DNA of 31,217 nt from UBA7672 sp964529555 (GCA_964529555.1 CAZGWV010000036.1:1-31217), one strand, 5' to 3'; shown: positions 14,315 to 22,149, numbered from the stretch's first letter. Notes: generated by a model not told the origin, from the sequence alone. Numbers and translations are program-made.

Positions 14315-14907
14315 GGCTGGGAAAGCTTCCGCCTCTCCTCGAACGCTGTGATCTCGCCCGAATGCTGCAGTGTCTCGCCGATATCGTCCAGCCCGGCGAG
14401 CAGGCTGGCCTTGCGGCCCTGGTCGATATCGAAGCCGTGGACCTTGCCATCCGGCGCTGTCACGGTCTGGGCGGCGAGGTCGATGTTGAACACATGGTTC
14501 GGCCCGCCCGCCTGCGCCATCAGCTGGTCCACGACTTCGCGCGGCAGGACGATAGGCAAGAGCCCGTTCTTGAAGCAGTTGTTGTAGAAGATGTCGGCAA
14601 AGCTCGGCGCGATGACGACGCCGAGGCCCTGATCGAGCAGCGCCCACGGCGCATGCTCGCGCGAAGACCCGCAGCCGAAATTCTCTTTCGCCAGCAGGAT
14701 CGACGCCTTGGCATAGGCCGGCTTGTTCAGCACGAAGTCCGGGTTGGGCGTTCCGTCGGGATTGGTCTTGAAATCATAGAACAGCCCCTTGGCCAGACCC
14801 TCCCGCGAGACGGTCTTCAGGAACTGTTTGGGAATGATCTGGTCCGTATCGATATTGGCGATCGGCAGCGGCGCAGCGGTTCCGGTGAGGGTCGTGAAGG
14901 GTTTCAT
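14302..14907 (-). CDS. leuD: 3-isopropylmalate dehydratase small subunit
   Basis: A 201-residue swivel-domain subunit that pairs with LeuC (4Fe-4S) to isomerise 2-isopropylmalate to 3-isopropylmalate in leucine synthesis. Diagnostic stretches are IDTDQIIPKQFLK (about 19-31), NFGCGSSREHAPWAL (the aconitase-type swivel loop), IAPSFADIFYNNCFKNGLLP and VHGFDID. Length is typical. The ATG at 14907 matches the family N-terminus MKPFTTLTGTAAPLPIANID. No clear ribosome site precedes it; instead a long GGGA-rich hairpin ends 17 nt upstream. The Sel1-like gene starts within its last codons. No leuC is present nearby, and the upstream gene on the strand is a VOC protein. Confidence 0.95.
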   Translation of the reverse strand: MKPFTTLTGTAAPLPIANIDTDQIIPKQFLKTVSREGLAKGLFYDFKTNPDGTPNPDFVLNKPAYAKASILLAKENFGCGSSREHAPWALLDQGLGVVIAPSFADIFYNNCFKNGLLPIVLPREVVDQLMAQAGGPNHVFNIDLAAQTVTAPDGKVHGFDIDQGRKASLLAGLDDIGETLQHSGEITAFEERRKLSQPWLS

Positions 14908-14924
14908 GGGGCCGATATAGAGCA

Positions 14925-15012
14925 GGGAGTAGGGAATGGGGAATAGGGAGTAGTAGATCCACTCGCGCTGCGCCGAAGGGCAACTGCTCCCTATTCCCGA
15001 TTCCCTGCTCCC
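14925..15012. repeat. G-rich heptad repeat in inverted orientation (leuD leader)
   Basis: Arm one (14925-14953) is built from four GGGARTR-type heptads. Arm two (14984-15012) is its inverted copy, matching at 26 of 29 positions. The T/C differences would be G-U pairs in RNA. The 30-nt spacer is unrelated. Each arm carries four GGG tracts separated by three to four bases, once on each DNA strand. Transcribed leftward, it forms a hairpin of about 29 base pairs whose foot lies 17 nt before the leuD ATG. Confidence 0.75.
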
Positions 15013-15014
15013 GA

Positions 15015-15031
15015 CCGAGGCTACGCCTCGG
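15015..15031. repeat. Perfect hairpin across the VOC stop codon
   Basis: CCGAGGC (15015-15021), TAC, GCCTCGG (15025-15031) is a 7-bp perfect stem with a 3-nt loop that includes the stop codon of the VOC gene (15021-15023). No T run follows on the minus strand, so a terminator role is only weakly supported. Confidence 0.45.
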
Positions 15032-15866
15032 CCGAAATCACCAGCGTCGGCACGCCCATCGTCTTGTCGCGCACCGAGAACACCCTGGTTCCCGCCCGGC
15101 GGCCCGGCCGGATCGATGTTACGGCAAAGTCGGACGCCATCATGCGCGCGTGCGTCGCCTCGATATCGGATGTCTTCCACGACAGGCCCCACAGCTTGTC
15201 CGGCTGGTTGCCCGGCCCGGCCGACAGCTTGTGCGCCAGCTCGACCGTCAGCCCGCCTATGCGGAAGAAGAGCAGCCGCATGTCCCAGTCGGGATTCGAT
15301 CGGTCGAGCGCCATCCGCAGGCCCAGCCGCGCGCCATAAAGCGCCGCCGCCCGGTCGGGGTTGGCCGTGTTGATCACCACATGGTCCAGCCCGCTGATCG
15401 CATCCGGCTTCAGCGCCTTATAGGCTATCGGGTCCGGCGTCTTGCGGGTCAGCGCGAAGATGCGCACGCCGTGCGTCGCCTGTTCGTCCAGCCGGAAGCG
15501 CGACCAGTAACGCGCCGTGCCGGCATAGGGGTTCACGCTTTCCCCGGCCGTGATCTCGTCGGGCTTCAACGCCCGCCGGTCGAACAGGGCGCGATCGTCC
15601 GCGAGATTGTCCGACGAAAAGATCAGCGACTTCAGACCGGCGCCTTCCTGCTCCATCATGGCGTGCAGCCGCCGCGCGAGCGGCCCGCCCCCGTGCGGCG
15701 CCATGATCTCCAGCGCCATATTCTCCATCTGGAAGATCACGGTCGAGGACCCGCCCGGATCGCTCGAACGCCAGTCAGGCTCCCGGCCCAGAAGGGCGGA
15801 ATAGGTGTTCTCGGCCTCGTCCACCGACGTGCAGACGATCAGAACATGGTCGAGGCCGGTGATCAT
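15021..15866 (-). CDS. Two-domain VOC/glyoxalase-like protein
   Basis: A 281-residue protein with two VOC-type halves. The first begins MITGLDHVLIVCTSVDEAENTYSALLG and the second ISGLDHVVINTANPDRAAALYGARLG, each opening with the His-containing GLDHV strand. The C-terminal half also has MRLLFFRIGGLTVELAHK, where the Glu would be a ligand. It resembles Glyoxalase_3/ring-cleavage-dioxygenase-like proteins, whose substrates vary. The ATG at 15866 is preceded by no strong ribosome site, but the GNAT gene ends only 11 nt upstream, so coupled translation is plausible. It is the second of three VOC genes near leu genes in this window. Confidence 0.85.
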   Translation of the reverse strand: MITGLDHVLIVCTSVDEAENTYSALLGREPDWRSSDPGGSSTVIFQMENMALEIMAPHGGGPLARRLHAMMEQEGAGLKSLIFSSDNLADDRALFDRRALKPDEITAGESVNPYAGTARYWSRFRLDEQATHGVRIFALTRKTPDPIAYKALKPDAISGLDHVVINTANPDRAAALYGARLGLRMALDRSNPDWDMRLLFFRIGGLTVELAHKLSAGPGNQPDKLWGLSWKTSDIEATHARMMASDFAVTSIRPGRRAGTRVFSVRDKTMGVPTLVISAEA

Positions 15867-15877
15867 CGGGTCTGCCG

Positions 15878-16549
15878 CTATTGTGCACGGAACGACTCAA
15901 GGCTCCGCTTCTGGGAACCATCCTTCGCAAAATTGTCATCGGCAAGCCAGTGGCCGAGCGCCGAATGCAGGGCGGGCCATTCCTGGTCCGTGATCGAATA
16001 CCAGGCCGTGTCCCGCGACTCCCCCTTGATCACCATGTCGTTTCGGAACACGCCCTCGAACCGGAAACCGAAGCGTTCCGCCGCCCGCTTCGAGGCAATA
16101 TTCCCGAAATTGCACTTCCACTCATAACGGCGATAGCCAAGCTCGAAGACATGCGCCGCCATAAGCGCCAGCGCCTCGGTCGCCTCAGCCGTCTGCCTTA
16201 GCTTCGGCCCGAACGTCACGCAGCCGATCTCCACGCTGCCATGCGCCTCGCGGATCCGCATATAGCTCGCCATGCCCAGCACCTCGCCGCTGGCGGCGGC
16301 GCGGATCGCCAGCGTCCGCCAGCCCTCTTTCTCGCGTGCTCCCCCGAGGAAAGCGGCCAGCGTATCCGGCGCCGCGAACGGTCCCGCCGGCATCCACCGC
16401 CAGAGTCCGTCATTGGCCTCGCCGCACACGGCGGCAAACAGCGCCGCCCCGTGGCGCGCCCAGTCGAGCGGCTCCAGCCGCACCCGCGCGCCAGCCAGCG
16501 CCTGCTCGCCGGGCGTAGGCCGTTTCGTCCAGTGGGAGAGATCGCTCAT
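15878..16549 (-). CDS. GNAT-family N-acetyltransferase (RimL/RimJ-like)
   Basis: A 223-residue protein of the RimJ/RimL-type branch of the GNAT superfamily, which transfers acetyl from acetyl-CoA to amines. Recognisable parts are LAGARVRLEPLDWARHGAAL at the N-terminus, GMASYMRIREAHGSVEIGCVTFGPKLRQTAEATEAL around strand 4/helix 3 with the acetyl-CoA loop, and YEWKCNFGNIASKRAAERFGFRFEGVFR at the C-terminus, a strong family signature. Proteins of this size often act on small molecules or antibiotics rather than ribosomal proteins. The ATG at 16549 has no obvious ribosome site. It is the first gene of a leftward run GNAT-VOC-leuD-Sel1. Confidence 0.9.
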   Translation of the reverse strand: MSDLSHWTKRPTPGEQALAGARVRLEPLDWARHGAALFAAVCGEANDGLWRWMPAGPFAAPDTLAAFLGGAREKEGWRTLAIRAAASGEVLGMASYMRIREAHGSVEIGCVTFGPKLRQTAEATEALALMAAHVFELGYRRYEWKCNFGNIASKRAAERFGFRFEGVFRNDMVIKGESRDTAWYSITDQEWPALHSALGHWLADDNFAKDGSQKRSLESFRAQ

Positions 16550-17033
16550 GCCGTGGGAGTAGGGCGGTGCAGGGGCCGAGGCAATCGGGCTTGCCGATAC
16601 AGACCCCCGCCTGTCCGCCCCGTTCTCGAGCGGCTGGCGGCGGCGGCGCGTCGTCCCGGCCCATTCGCGCGACGAGGGTGTTGTGCCAATCCGGCAAATT
16701 GCACCGATCGGACGAGTCGTCCCTCAACGTCCGTATGCGATGATCCGATTCGAGTGCCGGGTGCGCCGCGAATGCAGCCGGACGGGCAGCTCGATCCTGT
16801 CGCGAAGTTCAGGAACCGCTGCGCAGAAGACACACTCCGCCGTCGATCCGCGTCGAAACTGAATGCGGGTTCATGCTGATGGCGAAAGCGTTCCCACATG
16901 AAGGACGTCCGCATGCGGTTCGCCGCAATCGGGTCCAACTCGCGCCAGTCTTGTCTGGCCCAATGCTCGCATCGGAACCGCTGACCCGGTCCGCACATTC
17001 AACCCAAGGCCCCAGGCAGAAGGGCAGATTGAT
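16550..17033. other. 484-bp interval with no recognisable gene
   Basis: It lies between divergent genes and is far longer than two promoters need. All six frames give only arginine/proline-rich or short stop-interrupted translations without ribosome sites. A 22-base segment at 16577-16598 recurs with two changes at 18616-18636 next to another intergenic end. A GAAGGGCAG sequence near 17019-17028 is the ribosome site of the downstream membrane-protein gene. A decayed gene or a dispersed element is possible. Confidence 0.4.
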
Positions 17034-17729
17034 ATGAGCACCAACTTCACTCCCGCCCAGACCGAAGCGGCCGCCGCCTTCTGGTATCCGCAGACGCGCC
17101 GCATCGAGTGGCTGGCCGACGTGATCGTCCACGCCGTCGGCATCGTCCTCGCCATCGCCGGCTGTGTTTTCCTCATCGCCACCGCCGCCTCGTCGGGCAG
17201 CGTGAAGGTCACCGCCGCGCTGGTGATCTACTCCGCCGGCCTCCTCGCCATGCTCGGCGCCTCGGCGCTCTACAATTCGAACACCAACCAGAAACTCAGC
17301 CGCATCCTCGAGCGGGTCGACCTGTCGGGCATCTTCCTGATGATCGCGGGCTCCTACACCCCGTTCATGCTCGCCAAGCTCGATGGCCCGCTGGCCTGGA
17401 CGGTCCTCGGCCTCGTCTGGCTGGTTGCGCTGGCCGGCATCGCAATGAACCTGCTGGTCCGCCGCAACAGCCCGCGCACCTTCATCATGCTGTATCTCGG
17501 CCTCGGCTGGGCGGTGCTGACCATCATCGACCGCCTGATCCACGCCATGTCGCCCGTCGGCCTTACCCTGCTGGCGGCGGGCGGCGTGCTCTACACGATC
17601 GGCGTCATCTTCCATGTCAACAAGAAGCTGCCTTTCAACTCGGCGATCTGGCACGGCTTCGTCGTCGCCGCCGCCTCCTGCCACTTCGCGGCGATCTATC
17701 TCGACATCGCCAACGTCCCGCTCGTCTGA
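17034..17729 (+). CDS. Hemolysin III/YqfA-family (PAQR-like) membrane protein
   Basis: A 231-residue inner-membrane protein with about seven transmembrane helices. Family marks are ADVIVHAVGIVLAIAG (about 28-43, with the conserved His), SALYNSN, ERVDLSGIFLMIAGSYTPF and the C-terminal IWHGFVVAAASCHFAAIY with two His. These three His and an Asp form the presumed zinc site of the PAQR/CREST superfamily. Despite the name, haemolysis is not an established function for most members; lipid hydrolase or membrane homeostasis roles are proposed. An AGAAGGG ribosome site precedes the ATG, and a GC-rich hairpin terminator follows the stop. Confidence 0.9.
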   Translation: MSTNFTPAQTEAAAAFWYPQTRRIEWLADVIVHAVGIVLAIAGCVFLIATAASSGSVKVTAALVIYSAGLLAMLGASALYNSNTNQKLSRILERVDLSGIFLMIAGSYTPFMLAKLDGPLAWTVLGLVWLVALAGIAMNLLVRRNSPRTFIMLYLGLGWAVLTIIDRLIHAMSPVGLTLLAAGGVLYTIGVIFHVNKKLPFNSAIWHGFVVAAASCHFAAIYLDIANVPLV

Positions 17730-17751
17730 GGGCAGGGCAAGAAAACAAAGG

Positions 17752-17780
17752 AGGCCCGGCGCCAAGGCCGGGCCTTTCCC
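17752..17780 (+). terminator. Probable rho-independent terminator
   Basis: AGGCCCGG (17752-17759) and CCGGGCCT (17768-17775) form a perfect 8-bp stem with an 8-nt loop, 22 nt after the stop of the hemolysin-III-like gene. Only a short T run (TTT) follows, so efficiency may be modest. Confidence 0.65.
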
Positions 17781-17830
17781 GTTCGCGCGGGGCATTGGCG
17801 CGGCCTCATCCCTGCCGTAAGGGTCGCGCC

Positions 17831-18409
17831 ATGGATGGCGACGAACTCATCAGCCTGGCGCGTCAGCTCTATGTCGACCAGCTGGTCGATTTCCTGAGCA
17901 GCCAGTTCGCGAACTTCCCCGCCGGCGCGGCCGAGCTGCCGACCAGGCGAGCCGCCCCTCCCCATCTCTACGGCGCCCACTACCGCGTGGATTTCGCCAC
18001 CAGCATTGAGGGCGAGCTGGATGCCTCGGTGATCGCCGAACTGGTCCCCGACCAGCAGCTGGAATTCGATCCCATCGACGGCGCGGTTGGCGACACTTCG
18101 ATTCGCATCGAAGCGCTCAACTGGGATGACATCGAAATCGTCCACGACATCGCCGGCGACATGGCGCCCCGCCTGAAGGACTGGTTCGACCACTGGTACG
18201 ATCCCGACGAGCGCCGCATCGCGCCGGGCGCAACGCAGCCGCCAGACGTCATCCATTCTCTGGCCATCCATCCCGATGCCCTGGTCATCGACTTCGGCGG
18301 CGCTTCCACCGATGCATTCTGGAGCCTGATCGAGATCCTGAGCGAGGCCGGCGCCGAGCGGCTGGCGATCCGCGCCACGCGCACGCTGCCGGGCGAACAG
18401 GCGAACTGA
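17831..18409 (+). CDS. Conserved-looking protein of unknown function
   Basis: A 192-residue soluble protein, acidic overall, with no signal peptide or membrane segment. It begins MDGDELISLARQLYVDQLVDFLSSQF, a likely amphipathic helix, and then shows alternating strands and helices (SIRIEALNWDDIEIVHDIAGDM, HSLAIHPDALVIDFGGASTDAFWSLIEIL). The layout suggests a small alpha/beta domain. I do not recognise the family. An AAGGG sequence precedes the ATG at 17831. The stop is intact and falls one base before the scaffold gap. The last 54 coding/stop bases and one further base are repeated after the gap, which is explained as an assembly artefact rather than a gene duplication. Confidence 0.75.
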   Translation: MDGDELISLARQLYVDQLVDFLSSQFANFPAGAAELPTRRAAPPHLYGAHYRVDFATSIEGELDASVIAELVPDQQLEFDPIDGAVGDTSIRIEALNWDDIEIVHDIAGDMAPRLKDWFDHWYDPDERRIAPGATQPPDVIHSLAIHPDALVIDFGGASTDAFWSLIEILSEAGAERLAIRATRTLPGEQAN

Positions 18410-18410
18410 G

Positions 18411-18510
18411 NNNNNNNNNNNNNNNNNNNNNNNNNNNNNNNNNNNNNNNNNNNNNNNNNNNNNNNNNNNNNNNNNNNNNNNNNNNNNNNNNNNNNNNNNN
18501 NNNNNNNNNN
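18411..18510. other. Scaffold gap of 100 N flanked by identical 55-base ends
   Basis: Exactly 100 Ns. The 55 bases before the gap (18356-18410) are identical to the 55 bases after it (18511-18565). This is what two contigs overlapping by one k-mer of 55 look like when joined with a fixed gap. The true sequence probably lacks both the Ns and the second copy. Confidence 0.9.
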
Positions 18511-18686
18511 GAGCGGCTGGCGATCCGCGCCACGCGCACGCTGCCGGGCGAACAGGCGAACTGAGCCTCCTCACCCCGAGGGGCCGCAGCAGGCGGCGTC
18601 TCGGAGGGCGAAGGACGAGGCATCGGGCTCGCCGATCCATCTTCCGCAACTCGCCTCAGGTGTGCGAGAGGCGGGGCGGCTAACGC

Positions 18687-19901
18687 CTATTCCGTCGACA
18701 GGATCACCGACCGCACGGTCGGATAGATCTGGTTCTGCCATCTGCGGCCCGAGAATACGCCGTAATGGCCAACGCCGGGCTGCAGGTGGTGGCTGCGCAG
18801 GTGCGGGCGCAGCTTGGTCGCCAACTCGTGCGCGGCGGCTGTCTGGCCAACGGCGCAGATATCGTCACGCTCGCCTTCAACCGTCAGGATCGCCGTGCGC
18901 GTGATCTTCGTACAGTCGACCACTTGCCCGCGATGCTTCAGGCGGCCCAGCGGCAGACGCATCTCCTGGAACACCCAGGCCACCGTCTCGATGTAGAATT
19001 CTTCCGACAGGTCGAGCACCGCGAAATACTCGTCATAGAAAGCCTTGATCTTCTCGGCTTCGTCCGTCTCGCCCTCGACGAGGTGCCTGAACAGCGTCTT
19101 GTGCTGGTCGAGGTGCCGCTCCGGGTTCATCGCCATGAACGCGGTCAGCTGCATGAAGCCCGGATAGACGCGCCGCCCCCAGCCCGGAAGCGGGAAGGGC
19201 ACAGTGGAAATCAGGTTGGACTTGAACCACTCGATCGGATGATCCGTCGCCAGCTTGTTCACTGCCGTCGGGTTGATCCGGCAATCGATGGGCCCGGCCA
19301 TCAGCGTCAGCGACGCCGGCGTACACGGATGCTTGCGCTCGGACATGACGGCGGTCGCCACCATCGCCTGAACGCAGGGCTGGCACACCGCCACGATGTG
19401 CGCGCTGGGCCCAAGGTGCTCCATGAACTTGATCAGGTAATCGACATAGTCCTCGAACCCGAATCGCCCCTGCGCCAGCGGTACGTCGCGCGCATTCTTC
19501 CAGTCCGTGATGTAGACGTCATGGTCCTGCAGCATGGTCTTCACGGTGTCGCGCAGCAGGGTCGCAAAGTGGCCGGACAGCGGGGCGACGATCACGACCT
19601 TGGGCTGGGGCGCGTCAATGTCCTTCCGAAAGTGCAGCAGACGGCCGAACGGCAGGTCGAGCGCGGTTTCCTCGACCACCAGCGACTCGCGGTTTTCGAC
19701 CATTACCGAGGTGATGCCGAAGGGCTGCGACGTGTGGGTCAGCTTGGCGCGGCTGGCCATCTCCAGCGTCGCCATCATCTGGCGCACGACAAGGCTGTCG
19801 CCGGCGCCGTTAAGCGCCGGTCTCATCTGGAGGGCGGCCAGAGCAGCAGCGCGAAACGGCGCTGAAGCCTGCATCTGGGCCTCGTAAATGTGATACCACA
19901 T
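18687..19901 (-). CDS. phaZ: Intracellular polyhydroxyalkanoate depolymerase
   Basis: A 404-residue alpha/beta-hydrolase of the intracellular PHB depolymerase family, which releases 3-hydroxybutyrate units from native storage granules. The nucleophile is Cys in the lipase-box-like AVCQPCV (C173), as in PhaZ of Cupriavidus, not Ser. VIVAPLSGHFATLLRDTV and DVYITDWKNARDVPL are typical. The acid and base are probably the Asp of GERDDICAVGQT and the His of PGVGHYGVFSGRRW. The ATG at 19901 is used because PhaZ proteins begin with MWYxIYE. The frame also opens at a GTG at 19970, which would add 23 residues and cannot be excluded. There is no signal peptide, which fits a cytosolic role. It is divergent from the glutathione transferase gene. 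Confidence 0.93.
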   Translation of the reverse strand: MWYHIYEAQMQASAPFRAAALAALQMRPALNGAGDSLVVRQMMATLEMASRAKLTHTSQPFGITSVMVENRESLVVEETALDLPFGRLLHFRKDIDAPQPKVVIVAPLSGHFATLLRDTVKTMLQDHDVYITDWKNARDVPLAQGRFGFEDYVDYLIKFMEHLGPSAHIVAVCQPCVQAMVATAVMSERKHPCTPASLTLMAGPIDCRINPTAVNKLATDHPIEWFKSNLISTVPFPLPGWGRRVYPGFMQLTAFMAMNPERHLDQHKTLFRHLVEGETDEAEKIKAFYDEYFAVLDLSEEFYIETVAWVFQEMRLPLGRLKHRGQVVDCTKITRTAILTVEGERDDICAVGQTAAAHELATKLRPHLRSHHLQPGVGHYGVFSGRRWQNQIYPTVRSVILSTE

Positions 19902-20029
19902 ATCCAGGCGCGCTCTATTCTTAGGCAGATGCGTGACCACGAGAGCTTCGTTAAGGAAGCCTAATTCCACACATGTTGCACTGCGACATACGATTGCATA
20001 GACACATTAAGGGCAAGGAAAGTGCCGTC

Positions 20030-20686
20030 ATGGCGGGCGCTAAACTAACGATTTCGAGCAGGAATTACTCGTCCTGGTCTCTGCGGGCCTGGCTGTTTTG
20101 CCAGCTGGCGGAGCTAAAGGTCGAGGTTGAAAGCGTTTCGACCGACGATCCGGCCAACCGGGCCGAGCTTCTTTTGCTGTCCTCAACCGTCCTGACGCCC
20201 CGGCTGGATCATAACGGGGCCAGCATCTGGGACACTTTCGCCATTGCGGAGTATCTCGAAGAGGAATTCCCGAAAAAGGGCCTCCTGCCGCTGGAAAAGA
20301 AGGCGCGCTCGCATTCCCGCTCGATCATCGGGGAAATGCATGGCGGCTTCTACAATATGCGTTCCGCCCTGCCGATGAACCTGCGCGCCCGCTATCCGGG
20401 CTTCCGCGTCTTCACCGGCGCCAAGGCGGATATCCGCCGTGTTCTGACCGTCTGGGGCGAATGCTTCGATAAATATGGCGGCCCGTGGCTCTTCGGCGAC
20501 ACACCCACACTGGCTGACGCCATGTACGCCCCCGTCTGCACCCGCTTCGTCACCTATGACGTGGCGCTTGAGGGCAAGGCCGCCGAATACCGCGATCGCG
20601 TCATAAGCTGGGCGCCCATGCGGCAATGGGCCGAAGAAGCCAAAGCCGAGCCTGTTGAAATCGAAGAACTCGACATCGAGTTCTGA
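20030..20686 (+). CDS. Glutathione S-transferase family protein
   Basis: A 218-residue GST with an N-terminal thioredoxin-like domain and C-terminal helical domain. It begins AKLTISSRNYSSWSLRAWLF, where the Ser of the SSWS turn is the likely glutathione-activating residue, as in zeta/YfcF-like classes. VLTPRLDHNGASIWDTFAIAEYLEEEFP is the conserved glutathione-site segment with cis-Pro. The C-terminal half includes WLFGDTPTLADAMYAPV, the N-capping box of GSTs. AAGGAAAG upstream supports the ATG at 20030; an in-frame start at 19973 would add an unlikely His/Arg-rich extension. Role is probably detoxification or isomerisation with glutathione; the substrate is unknown. Confidence 0.92.
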   Translation: MAGAKLTISSRNYSSWSLRAWLFCQLAELKVEVESVSTDDPANRAELLLLSSTVLTPRLDHNGASIWDTFAIAEYLEEEFPKKGLLPLEKKARSHSRSIIGEMHGGFYNMRSALPMNLRARYPGFRVFTGAKADIRRVLTVWGECFDKYGGPWLFGDTPTLADAMYAPVCTRFVTYDVALEGKAAEYRDRVISWAPMRQWAEEAKAEPVEIEELDIEF

Positions 20687-20765
20687 TTGTCCGCCATCTG
20701 CGCCTTTTCTCCCTCGCTTGCCGCGCAAGCGGGGCGGGTGAGTCGCGCCCTTCGCGCCGCTAAAC

Positions 20766-20839
20766 TGTAGGAAACAGAAAAATCTTCGCGAGCAGTCTCA
20801 AGGCTCTCGCTTCAGGATTTGTAGGAAACTCGAAAAATC
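20766..20839. repeat. Near-identical 19-20-base direct repeats between convergent genes
   Basis: TGTAGGAAACAGAAAAATC (20766-20784) recurs at 20820-20839 with one inserted base and one change, spaced 54 bases start to start. A GCGAG/CTCGC hairpin lies between the copies. Just upstream, CGCTTGC/GCAAGCG (20715-20731) is a 7-bp hairpin after the GST stop, without a T run. No gene is seen in 20687-20958. Confidence 0.5.
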
Positions 20840-20958
20840 CGCACGCCGACTTTCCCCGTGCCTCTCCATCGGGCGCAATATGCTCCCCATGACACCGTTG
20901 ATCCCGCTCAAACCGTGGCCGCCGTGCTTAACAATGCGCGAGGCGATCTTCCACCGCC

Positions 20959-22149
20959 CTAAACCACCTGCCCGGCGGCCCAGCCAGAGCTCCACGCCCA
21001 CTGGAAGTTATAGCCGCCGAGCCAGCCCGTTACGTCGACGCACTCGCCGATGAAGAACAGCCCCGGCGCAGCTTTGGCCTCCATCGTCTTCGACGACAGG
21101 CCATCCGTATCGACGCCTCCCAGCGTCACCTCCGCCGTGCGCCAGCCCTCAGTGCCATCGGGCTTCACGCGCCACGCATTCAGCGCTGCCCCCACTTCAC
21201 GCAGCTTTGCATCCGAAAGATCAGCAAGCCGCGCCGTCCCGAATGTTCGCGCCGCCACCTGGTCCGCGAGCCGCTTCGGCGCGAATGCCGCCAGCGCATT
21301 GTCGAGCTGCTGCTTCGGCCGCTCGCGCCGCGCCGCCCTCAACTCCGCGAACACATCCCGCCCGCGTGCGAGATCGATCACCACGTCCTCACCCTCGCGC
21401 CAGTACGATGAAATCTGAAGGATCGCTGGCCCCGACACCCCTCGATGCGTGAACAGCATCCCCTCGTCAAAGCTTGCGCCACCACAAGACACGCGCGCTT
21501 CCACCGAGACGCCGGCCAATTCCGCAATCGGCGCCAACGCCGGCTCGTTCATCACAAAGGGCACAAGGGCAGGGCGCGGCGCGACGAGCTTCAGCCCGAA
21601 CTGGCGCGCGATCTCATACGCATAGCCCGTCGCCCCCATCTTCGGAATCGACAGCCCGCCTGTCGCCAACACCAGCGAGCGGCACGCGATCTCGCCCGCG
21701 GAAGTTTTCACGTGAAACCCTTCCGCAGCGCGCTCAACCGAACCCGGCTCCACGCCCAGCCGAAGCTCGCCTCCAACTGCTTTCAGATCCTCCAGCAGCA
21801 TGTCGACGATCTGCGTCGCCGAGCCGTCGCAGAACAGCTGGCCCAGCGTCTTTTCGTGGAAGGCAATCCCGCGTTCGCTCACGCGCTTGATGAAATCGTG
21901 CTGCGTGTATCGCTTCAGCGCCGAGACGCAGAAATGTGGATTGCTGGACAGGAACTGCTTCGGCGTCACATGCAGGTTGGTGAAATTGCAGCGCCCGCCG
22001 CCCGAGATGCGGATCTTCTCCGCTGGCTTCTTGGCGTGGTCGATCGCCATGACACTGCGCCCGCGCCGCCCCGCCTCGATGGCGCACATCAGCCCGGCCG
22101 CTCCCGCGCCGATTACGAGGACATCGCAACTCGTCATGGCCAAAGCCAT
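20959..22149 (-). CDS. HI0933-family flavoprotein (BaiN/RdsA-like)
   Basis: A 396-residue FAD-dependent protein. The dinucleotide loop VLVIGAGAAGLMCAIEAGRRG lies near the N-terminus and KIRISGGGRCNFTN (about 45-58) is diagnostic for the HI0933/YhiN family. C-terminal LFFIGECVDVTGWLGGYNFQ and WAWSSGWAAGQ complete the FAD domain. Family members act as NAD(P)/FAD oxidoreductases, for example in bile-acid reduction in gut bacteria; the substrate here is unknown. ATG 22149 is supported by AGGTG seven bases upstream; ATG 22137 is an alternative. The same frame stays open to 23043 opposite the thiolase gene, but that part is antisense and not credible. It is divergent from the thiolase. Confidence 0.92.
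   Translation of the reverse strand: MALAMTSCDVLVIGAGAAGLMCAIEAGRRGRSVMAIDHAKKPAEKIRISGGGRCNFTNLHVTPKQFLSSNPHFCVSALKRYTQHDFIKRVSERGIAFHEKTLGQLFCDGSATQIVDMLLEDLKAVGGELRLGVEPGSVERAAEGFHVKTSAGEIACRSLVLATGGLSIPKMGATGYAYEIARQFGLKLVAPRPALVPFVMNEPALAPIAELAGVSVEARVSCGGASFDEGMLFTHRGVSGPAILQISSYWREGEDVVIDLARGRDVFAELRAARRERPKQQLDNALAAFAPKRLADQVAARTFGTARLADLSDAKLREVGAALNAWRVKPDGTEGWRTAEVTLGGVDTDGLSSKTMEAKAAPGLFFIGECVDVTGWLGGYNFQWAWSSGWAAGQVV

Noticed and set aside
14925..15012. CRISPR-like array
   Set aside because: The units are contiguous 7-mers in an inverted pair with no unique spacers, and no cas genes are nearby.
16546..16998. 150-codon minus-strand open frame upstream of the GNAT gene
   Set aside because: No ribosome site, mixed low-complexity composition and no family resemblance.
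18511..18565. Second copy of the end of the 17831-18409 gene
   Set aside because: It is an exact 55-base copy adjoining 100 Ns and is best explained as contig overlap.
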